A stretch of 59,623 nt of DNA from Flavobacteriales bacterium (GTDB lineage: Bacteria > Bacteroidota > Bacteroidia > Flavobacteriales_D > Sanyastnellaceae). Shown piece after piece: positions 54,582 through 59,623 of the stretch. The stretch covers positions 1 to 59,623 of the forward strand of contig JAGQVX010000005.1 of assembly GCA_020437755.1 (NCBI GenBank). The letters are read 5' to 3'. The notes under the pieces are model-generated. The model saw only the letters and a program-made list of their open reading frames with translations, was not told the origin of the DNA and searched no databases. Position 1 is the stretch's first letter, and each line of letters opens with the position of its first letter. A program made the position numbers and the translations under genes.

Positions 54582-54908
54582 TTAAATGGAAAAGCTCTCT
54601 CCACAGCCACAGGTCCGGTTGGCATTGGGATTGCGAAACACAAACCCTTTTCCGTTCAACCCACCTGTATATTCCAATTCAGTGCCCACGAGGTACAGAT
54701 AACTTTTACGATCCACAACGACTTTAACGCCATTGTCTTCGAATACCTGATCGCCTTCCCGGGCCTCACTGTCAAATTCCAATTGATACATCAAGCCACT
54801 GCAACCGCCACCTTTTACGCCCACGCGCACAAACGAACCCTCTGGAAATGCTCCTTCACTGAGAAGCTGGGCCACCTGGTCACGCGCGCTGTCATTTACC
54901 TTGATCAT
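54582..54908 (-). CDS. A-type Fe-S carrier (IscA/SufA/HesB family)
   Basis: From ATG 54908 the product is 108 residues with the three ligand cysteines: one in VKGGGCSGLMY and two in the C-terminal CGCGESF. It is the first gene of the sufBCD operon, 39 nt before sufB. A TATCTTTG promoter element and an operator-like inverted repeat lie upstream, so iron- or redox-control of the whole operon is likely. Confidence 0.95.
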   Translation of the reverse strand: MIKVNDSARDQVAQLLSEGAFPEGSFVRVGVKGGGCSGLMYQLEFDSEAREGDQVFEDNGVKVVVDRKSYLYLVGTELEYTGGLNGKGFVFRNPNANRTCGCGESFSI

Positions 54909-54932
54909 GCTTGTGGTTTCTTGATTAGAGTG

Positions 54933-54940
54933 CAAAGATA
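54933..54940 (-). promoter_or_regulatory. -7 promoter element of the suf operon (TATCTTTG)
   Basis: A perfect TAnnTTTG match, 24 nt before the ATG at 54908. The inverted repeat at 54946-54968 covers the place where the -33 contacts would be. Confidence 0.6.
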
Positions 54941-54945
54941 CTCAT

Positions 54946-54968
54946 CTATTTAGACCATTTCTAAATAG
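54946..54968. promoter_or_regulatory. Operator-like perfect inverted repeat before the suf operon
   Basis: CTATTTAGA at 54946-54954 and its exact complement TCTAAATAG at 54960-54968 are separated by 5 nt. It overlaps the -33 region of the suf promoter, where a repressor would block RNA polymerase. The AT-rich form fits iron- or redox-responsive regulators (Fur, DtxR or Rrf2 type); which one is unknown. Confidence 0.65.
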
Positions 54969-55026
54969 AACTGTAAAATTATGTTGCAGAACCGATTTCA
55001 GACCTATAGTTTTCGTGGTGTTATCA

Positions 55027-55034
55027 TAGCTTTG
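55027..55034 (+). promoter_or_regulatory. -7 promoter element of thiL (TAGCTTTG)
   Basis: A perfect TAnnTTTG match 15 nt before the ATG at 55050; it supports that start over the longer frame from 54981. Confidence 0.5.
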
Positions 55035-55049
55035 CAAAAAAATACGTGC

Positions 55050-56090
55050 ATGTCGGATCAACGTACAGAGCTAAGTCAACTCGGGGAATTCCGTTTGATT
55101 CAGCGACTTACTGAACAATTTGAACTTAAAAACCCCCAATCCGTTCTGGGTGTTGGTGATGATGCCGCCCTATTGGATGCGGCCGGAAAACAAGTGGTAG
55201 TTTCTACCGATTTGCTCACGGAAGGCGTGCATTTTGACTTGAGCTACGTGCCGCTCAAACACCTGGGATATAAATCGGTTATTGCCAACTTGTCGGATAT
55301 CGCAGCTATGAACGCTCTTCCGGCTCAAATCCTGGTTTCCATCGGGGTCTCAAACCGCTTCTCTATTGAGGCTTTGGATGAGTTGTATGCGGGCATGAAA
55401 AAAGCTTGCGACGTCTACGGTGTGGATTTAGTTGGAGGTGATACCACTTCTAGCGCTAGTGGTTTGATCATTTCCATTACCGTTGTCGGATACGCGGATG
55501 CGGGCGAGGTGGTGCGTCGGAATACGGCTGCGGAAAAGGATCTGATTGTGGTAACAGGCGATCTGGGTGCGGCGTATATGGGGCTCCAAATCCTCGAGCG
55601 CGAAAAAGCTGTCTACCAGGATTCTCCTTCCATTCAACCTGATTTGTCGGGAAATGACTATATCCTGCAACGTCAGTTATTGCCGGAAGCCCGTGTTGAC
55701 GTGGTAAAATCACTCAAAGAATTGGGGGTCAGACCGTCCAGCATGATCGATATTTCCGACGGGCTGTCTTCTGAACTTCTGCACCTGGCCACGGGATCTA
55801 ACGTGGGTTTGGTGTTGTACGAGGAAAAAATCCCTATCGACCACACTACGTTCCAGGCCGCCCGCGATTTTGATCTGGATCCTACTACGTGCGCTCTCAA
55901 TGGCGGCGAGGACTATGAGTTGTTGTTTACCATTGCTCAGGATGACTACGACAATATCCGAAATCATCCCGATTTTACAGTCATTGGCTACACTACCGAT
56001 GCTGCGTCGGGCTATCAGTTGATTGCTAAAAATGGTCATGTTTCACAACTCACGGCGCAAGGCTGGCAACACCTCAATGTTGGTGATTAG
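55050..56090 (+). CDS. thiL: Thiamine-monophosphate kinase
   Basis: The 346-residue enzyme makes thiamine pyrophosphate from thiamine phosphate and ATP. It shows VGDDAALLD at the ATP/Mg site, DLLTEGVHFD, DLVGGDTTSS and the later DISDGLSSELLHLA. It is transcribed away from the suf operon. No other thi gene or TPP riboswitch is seen nearby. Confidence 0.95.
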   Translation: MSDQRTELSQLGEFRLIQRLTEQFELKNPQSVLGVGDDAALLDAAGKQVVVSTDLLTEGVHFDLSYVPLKHLGYKSVIANLSDIAAMNALPAQILVSIGVSNRFSIEALDELYAGMKKACDVYGVDLVGGDTTSSASGLIISITVVGYADAGEVVRRNTAAEKDLIVVTGDLGAAYMGLQILEREKAVYQDSPSIQPDLSGNDYILQRQLLPEARVDVVKSLKELGVRPSSMIDISDGLSSELLHLATGSNVGLVLYEEKIPIDHTTFQAARDFDLDPTTCALNGGEDYELLFTIAQDDYDNIRNHPDFTVIGYTTDAASGYQLIAKNGHVSQLTAQGWQHLNVGD

Positions 56091-56107
56091 GAGGTGAATC
56101 TTTTTCA

Positions 56108-56120
56108 GCCATTCGGCAAA
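56108..56120 (-). repeat. Interspersed motif copy (GCC/GGC form), intergenic
   Basis: GCCATTCGGCAAA, directly next to the terminator hairpin at 56126-56154. A second copy lies at 56185-56197, at the end of the neighbouring gene. Confidence 0.8.
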
Positions 56121-56125
56121 TGAAA

Positions 56126-56154
56126 AAGGGCTTCCCTGAACGAGGAAAGCCCTT
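56126..56154 (-). terminator. Terminator of the T9SS-protein gene
   Basis: A 12-bp stem with one mismatch (AAGGGCTTCCCT against AGGAAAGCCCTT) and a 5-nt loop, followed on the minus strand by a T-run. thiL converges from the other side and may also use the stem. Confidence 0.75.
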
Positions 56155-56174
56155 CACATGATTCGAATTCGTGA

Positions 56175-57458
56175 TTATTTTCTAGCCATTCGGCAAATGT
56201 GGTATTGCCCATCCATGCCACGGAGGTGCATCACATAGGCTCCGGCAGGAAGCATGCTTATATCCAGTGTTCGATTATTTGGAACACCTTCAAACACGAG
56301 CTTTCCGGTAAGATCGTTGATTTCTACAAATGCAATTTCGTCGGCCGCTTCCCATGTCAGCAACCCGTCCGTTGGGTTGGGATATACGCTGAATTGAACG
56401 GATGTAAACTCACTGACGTTCACCACATTCTCATTGACAAATGGATCGGTGCCATCGATAATTTCCTGCTGATCACATGTTCCGTCATTGTCACTGTCGG
56501 TGTTGTCCGGGTCGCATGGGTTTTCGGGATCCCAACCTTCGAGGATCTCAGAAACGTCGCAGTACCCATCTCCATCCGTGTCTTCTCCATTGGGCACGCA
56601 GGCATCAAATGGATCCATGCCTTCTTCAATTTCATAGTCATCGCAGTAGCCATCTCCATCGCTGTCCAGTCCGTCACAAATAGGCGGATAGCCACATTGC
56701 TGAAATCCATCGGCCATAAGTTCTTCCAGAATCTGCATGCCCTCGCTCTCAAGGTATTGGGCAGTCCAATCGCCTCTCCATACTACCACACCACTGCAGT
56801 CAACTACCAAACATCCGAAAGGTCGTTCAAAGAAGTGGTCATATACTTCATTTTGTGGATTATCCAGATACAAAGGCCACTGCCAATCGAATGTGAGCGT
56901 ATCTTCTTGTGTGATGTCCATCCATAGCGAAGCCGCATCAATGCGATCCTGATAGATCTGATGCTGGAACAACGTATCTCCATTGGGAGCGGTAATGGTA
57001 ACGGGCGGACAATTGGAAGTGCAGTTTTCCAAATCGCCGGGGTGTGCTTCCGGACCGTAGATGAAAACCCATTCCAGTTCGTCTTGAGTTTCTACCATGA
57101 AATCATAGGCTTCCCAGTGATTGTTTGCTCCGGGTTCAACGTTGAATGAGGTAACAAATCGCACACATGATGCGCTTACCGAGCTCAGAACAATGTACTT
57201 GTTGCCGGCGTAATGATCACTCAGACGGAAACCATTGCCCTCCAAATCGTAAATCTGAAAATCTGCCACAGTATCACCAATCTGGTAACCACCAGACATG
57301 TCCATATAATCACCGTGAAAAGAGAGAGAAGCCACTGAATCAGTTGGGCTGGGCTGGACAGGACTTCCTAGAAACAGGTCGCCCTGAGCTGACGCGACAA
57401 AATGAATGAGGCAGGTCGCGACCACGGTCGCAACCCATGAAGTTGTTGGTTTTTGCAT
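56175..57458 (-). CDS. Secreted redoxin-like protein with calcium repeats and T9SS sorting domain
   Basis: The 427-residue product has a signal peptide at about 1-25. A thioredoxin-fold region follows at about 60-240 (VADFQIYDLEGNGFRLSDHYAGNKYIVLSSVSASC spanning 64-98), resembling deiodinase or redoxin proteins. The first active-site cysteine position reads SASC, with a single Cys. Three thrombospondin-type-3 calcium loops follow at about 265-340 (DSDGDGYCDDYE, DTDGDGYCDVSE, DSDNDGTCDQQE). The C-terminal 75 residues (VYPNPTDGLLTWE ... LPAGAYVMHL) form a type A T9SS sorting domain, so it is exported through the type IX system. The substrate is unknown. The last codons contain a motif copy (56185). 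Confidence 0.82.
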   Translation of the reverse strand: MQKPTTSWVATVVATCLIHFVASAQGDLFLGSPVQPSPTDSVASLSFHGDYMDMSGGYQIGDTVADFQIYDLEGNGFRLSDHYAGNKYIVLSSVSASCVRFVTSFNVEPGANNHWEAYDFMVETQDELEWVFIYGPEAHPGDLENCTSNCPPVTITAPNGDTLFQHQIYQDRIDAASLWMDITQEDTLTFDWQWPLYLDNPQNEVYDHFFERPFGCLVVDCSGVVVWRGDWTAQYLESEGMQILEELMADGFQQCGYPPICDGLDSDGDGYCDDYEIEEGMDPFDACVPNGEDTDGDGYCDVSEILEGWDPENPCDPDNTDSDNDGTCDQQEIIDGTDPFVNENVVNVSEFTSVQFSVYPNPTDGLLTWEAADEIAFVEINDLTGKLVFEGVPNNRTLDISMLPAGAYVMHLRGMDGQYHICRMARK

Positions 57459-57512
57459 TTCCTCTTGTTGCGTGTTCGGAGAAATCCTCCAAACGGGTTT
57501 GTAATTCCATGA

Positions 57513-57547
57513 ACCGGTGAAGCGTAAAGCTTTCCAGAATCACCGGT
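57513..57547. repeat. Inverted repeat ACCGGTGA / TCACCGGT upstream of the T9SS-protein gene
   Basis: Two perfect 8-nt arms 19 nt apart in the 218-bp gap between divergently placed functions; each arm contains the palindrome ACCGGT. It could be an operator or an mRNA leader fold. Confidence 0.4.
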
Positions 57548-57625
57548 ACAGCGTTGAGCTGTCGCTATGGTCAACGAAAATGAGTCGTAGGGGTTACGAA
57601 AAAATGCAAGACTACCCGTTCGCTA

Positions 57626-57638
57626 TTTGGCGCATGCC
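57626..57638 (+). repeat. Interspersed motif copy, intergenic
   Basis: An exact TTTGGCGnATGCC copy (n = C) just downstream of the helical-repeat gene and outside any frame. Confidence 0.8.
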
Positions 57639-57676
57639 CGGGAATTGTTGATCGAAAAATAATGGGAATCAGAAAC

Positions 57677-59209
57677 TTACGCTTCTTGATCCTCGCTGAA
57701 CTGTGAAGTGGATTTTTTTTGTGCCCACCCGAGGAAATCGAAGTACTCGAATGCATGGCGCTCAAAATGATCACCCTTCAAAGCTTCCAAATCATTGCTC
57801 AACTGAATGTACAGTTTGCCCAGGGATTTTGTAGGTCGCTTTTTGAGCAATTCGTTGATAAACGAGAGGAATACACTTTCAAATTTATACACGCGATTGC
57901 GGGTTTCCAGGTAGCGCTGGGTAGATCGCAACGTATACGGTAGCAGGCTTTTGTTCCCAAGTTCAATATGAATAATCAGGTTGAGAATCTGTCCCATGCA
58001 ATGAATGTCTTGTGTCTTATCTATGTTGATGTTGTTGAGCAACTGATTGGTCCATTTCAATGCTTCGTTGAAATCGCCATGTCCGAAAAAGGCCACGGCA
58101 ATGTTGAAGTACAACGCTGCCTTGCGCACTGAGCTGAGCTTCTCCTCGTATTTGAGCAGCCCTTCTTCTATCTCAGGAACCATCTCAATACCTTTTTCAA
58201 ACTCTCCGCGCTGCAAGAGTAAGTTGAGTTCGGCGCTTTTGGAAATAGCAAACAAGCGCATCTCACGGTCTTCGTTGCTCATTTCACTCAAACCGCTTCC
58301 CGCACGGTCCATCTTGTCAATCCACTGAAAGGCTTCTTCCGCTTTTCCAAGTCGGGTAGCCACATGGATGGCGTTGGTCAGAACAGATAAATAAACGTTG
58401 GGTTCTTCTTCAAAAATGTGTTTGTTCCTTTCAATTACGTCAATGTTGTCGGTAATGTAGGGGTATGATTTTTCGTAGTCACCGAGACCGAAATAATAGG
58501 CACTTGACAAGTGATTGTAGAGGTATTGATTTTCAGGATGTTTGGCATCCCCTTTGGCGAATGCCTCATGACCTTTAAGCATTTCACTGTATTGAGCCAT
58601 TTCGGCCTCACTACGAACTTTACCCCTTAAATACAGGGCCTTGAAGACCTTGCTTTTAAGATTCCACAATTCGCTGTACCCATTCAGCGTGGCCAGCAGT
58701 TCGTGATCCTGCTTCAGGATTTTGGCCAATTTTTTATCGTCTACATTATCATAACCATCTTTTTCCAGCAATCGTTTCTCCCACTTACCAATCTCGAGCA
58801 GCGTGGTGGTCTTGTCGTGCTTTTGGGCCACTTTCCGTGCGCTGCGGAGCAGCTTGAAGCTTTGGTCATATAGCGATTTGTTGTACAATATCTCCGCACA
58901 ATGCAGTTGCCGCTTCAGCTGAGCTTCTACCGAACTATTGGCGTGAAACGCATCCAGGCTCCTCAGAATAGATTGATACAACCGGCTCTTGGCTATGGAG
59001 AAGCGGTTGATAAAAGCTTCATTGCGAAACTTCTTCAGCAACTTTTCTTCATCGTAGTCTTCCTGACGATCAATGGCATCGAATAGAATCTGATAGTTGT
59101 TTTGGTCGCCAATTACATGCCTGGAAGAGAAAACTTTAAAATAACGCTTCTCAGGCTTTGTCATAGACTTAATAAGTTTGTGCAGGTTGTCGGAGGCTTT
59201 ATTAGACAT
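57677..59209 (-). CDS. Cytoplasmic helical-repeat (TPR-like) protein, conserved in Bacteroidota
   Basis: The 510-residue product has no signal peptide. It opens LHKLIKSMTKPEKRYFKVF and is almost wholly helical, with many TPR-like pairs (ALYFNIAVAFFGHGDFNEALKWTNQLL, residues about 362-388). Proteins with this start are common in Bacteroidota but uncharacterised, as far as I know. It stands alone between two gaps. One motif copy is at 58553. Confidence 0.7.
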   Translation of the reverse strand: MSNKASDNLHKLIKSMTKPEKRYFKVFSSRHVIGDQNNYQILFDAIDRQEDYDEEKLLKKFRNEAFINRFSIAKSRLYQSILRSLDAFHANSSVEAQLKRQLHCAEILYNKSLYDQSFKLLRSARKVAQKHDKTTTLLEIGKWEKRLLEKDGYDNVDDKKLAKILKQDHELLATLNGYSELWNLKSKVFKALYLRGKVRSEAEMAQYSEMLKGHEAFAKGDAKHPENQYLYNHLSSAYYFGLGDYEKSYPYITDNIDVIERNKHIFEEEPNVYLSVLTNAIHVATRLGKAEEAFQWIDKMDRAGSGLSEMSNEDREMRLFAISKSAELNLLLQRGEFEKGIEMVPEIEEGLLKYEEKLSSVRKAALYFNIAVAFFGHGDFNEALKWTNQLLNNINIDKTQDIHCMGQILNLIIHIELGNKSLLPYTLRSTQRYLETRNRVYKFESVFLSFINELLKKRPTKSLGKLYIQLSNDLEALKGDHFERHAFEYFDFLGWAQKKSTSQFSEDQEA

Positions 59210-59341
59210 GTTTCACTGGGGAATAAATAATGTTGTTAGAAATGTAATAAATAAACCCAATATTCTGGGAACTGGTTATTCCAACACCGACATATTATTA
59301 TACCAGTCTAAAGTCTTGCTGTTCTGATCAGCAGGGGTGTT

Positions 59342-59623
59342 CTAACCGTTGAAATGATTGTAAACTGCCTGCGCTACTTTGAGATTAACGGCCTCCTGGA
59401 GTTCCTTAACGCTGGCATTTCGAATGTTCTTTACGGTCTTAAATTTCCACAGCAGATCCTGTGCCGTGCGGAACCCGACGCCCGGAATATCCGTAAGTTC
59501 GGTTTTGATAGCGTCCTTGCTTCTGCGGTCGCGATGGTGCGATAAACTGAACCGGTGCGCCTCGTTGCGAAGGTGCTGAATGAGTTTGAGTGACTCCGAC
59601 CGTTTGTCGATGTAAACAGGTAG
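59342..59623 (-). CDS. uvrC: UvrABC system protein C, C-terminal fragment
   Basis: The 93 visible residues begin LPVYIDKRSESLKLIQHLRNEAHRF, close to the C-terminal endonuclease region of UvrC (RDEAHRFAI in other species). They end with the helix-hairpin-helix tail (LTDIPGVGFRTAQDLLWKF). The gene continues past the right edge. UvrC makes the two incisions in nucleotide excision repair. Confidence 0.93.
   Translation of the reverse strand, partial: LPVYIDKRSESLKLIQHLRNEAHRFSLSHHRDRRSKDAIKTELTDIPGVGFRTAQDLLWKFKTVKNIRNASVKELQEAVNLKVAQAVYNHFNG

Larger units (their letters stand above)
2431..58565. repeat. Family of 25 interspersed motifs TTTGGCGnATGCC / TTTGCCGnATGGC
   Basis: First bases of exact 13-mers. 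GGC/GCC form, plus strand: 2776, 6798, 9296, 18292, 26322, 26746, 30089, 33432, 57626, 58553. GGC/GCC form, minus strand: 2431, 5284, 8308, 32768, 34139, 36540, 41973, 49259. GCC/GGC form, plus: 5316, 23845, 32234, 42064; minus: 41727, 56108, 56185. The base n is free in the first form (A 7, C 4, T 4, G 3). An A usually precedes the TTT. Inside genes it is read in several frames (LANA, LAYA, AxAK, GIRQ, AIRQM). Near-copies occur at 9974, 32206, 33814, 43746 and 51663. None lies in the ribosomal-protein block. Confidence 0.85.

Noticed and set aside
2431..58565. Interspersed motif as a Chi or KOPS-type polar element
   Set aside because: Those elements are strongly strand-biased. Here plus and minus copies are nearly equal (14 and 11).
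1..59623. tRNA, rRNA, CRISPR array, insertion sequence, prophage or attachment site
   Set aside because: I looked for T-loop-like sequences, regularly spaced repeats, transposase or integrase motifs and terminal repeats on both strands and saw none. The interspersed 13-mer is not regularly spaced, so it is not a CRISPR array.

Overview
The window is chromosomal DNA of a member of the Bacteroidota, most likely order Flavobacteriales. Supporting evidence: a fused MurF/alanine racemase, a SUF iron-sulfur gene set with SufT, promoter elements of the Bacteroidota type (TAnnTTTG), a type IX secretion (T9SS) C-terminal domain, carboxypeptidase-regulatory/TonB plug domains, and a flexirubin/aryl-polyene pigment cluster. 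I found no tRNA, rRNA, CRISPR, insertion sequence or prophage.

Left third (1-25 kb). A divergent promoter region separates a truncated secreted protein from two CotH-type secreted proteins. A minus-strand operon of TonB-plug protein, ECF sigma factor and anti-sigma/TPR protein follows. Next come thymidine kinase and MurF-Alr, a LytTR response regulator, a 1148-residue outer-membrane protein, a short-peptide/terminator unit, the rplM-rpsI-rpsB-tsf translation block, an alpha/beta hydrolase, pyrH-frr, dxr, sufT-sufE and three secreted or outer-membrane proteins.

Middle (26-51 kb). This is the pigment cluster. One minus-strand operon of 18 genes (40402 to 26002, no gap above 4 nt) carries an aromatic amino acid ammonia-lyase, ketoreductase, three complete and two degenerate ketosynthases, two acyl carrier proteins, two hotdog dehydratases, thioesterase, acyltransferase, LolA-like protein, polysaccharide deacetylase and glycosyltransferase. 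It runs on into tlyA and sufS. A divergent plus-strand operon encodes a three-domain MMPL exporter/acyltransferase/methyltransferase, a carotenoid-desaturase-like flavoprotein and a halogenase-like flavoprotein. A third, minus-strand group has a C45 Ntn-hydrolase, an aryl-CoA/ACP ligase and an O-methyltransferase. The genes together suggest tyrosine deamination, aryl activation, polyene extension by a type II FAS-like system, tailoring and export to the outer membrane. The dialkylresorcinol genes darA/darB are not in the window.

Right (51-59.6 kb). An iscA-type gene and sufBCD sit behind an operator-like perfect inverted repeat, divergent from thiL. They are followed by a T9SS-sorted redoxin-like protein, a helical-repeat protein and the end of uvrC. 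The suf genes iscA-sufB-sufC-sufD ... sufS ... sufE-sufT lie on one strand in the usual order but are split by the pigment cluster and by a group of secreted-protein genes.

The most unusual signal is a short interspersed motif, TTTGGCGnATGCC, with a covarying form TTTGCCGnATGGC. I count 25 exact copies in this window, on both strands, inside genes in several reading frames and between genes. Chance predicts about 0.01. It behaves like a DNA-uptake or HIP1-type genome-wide element.
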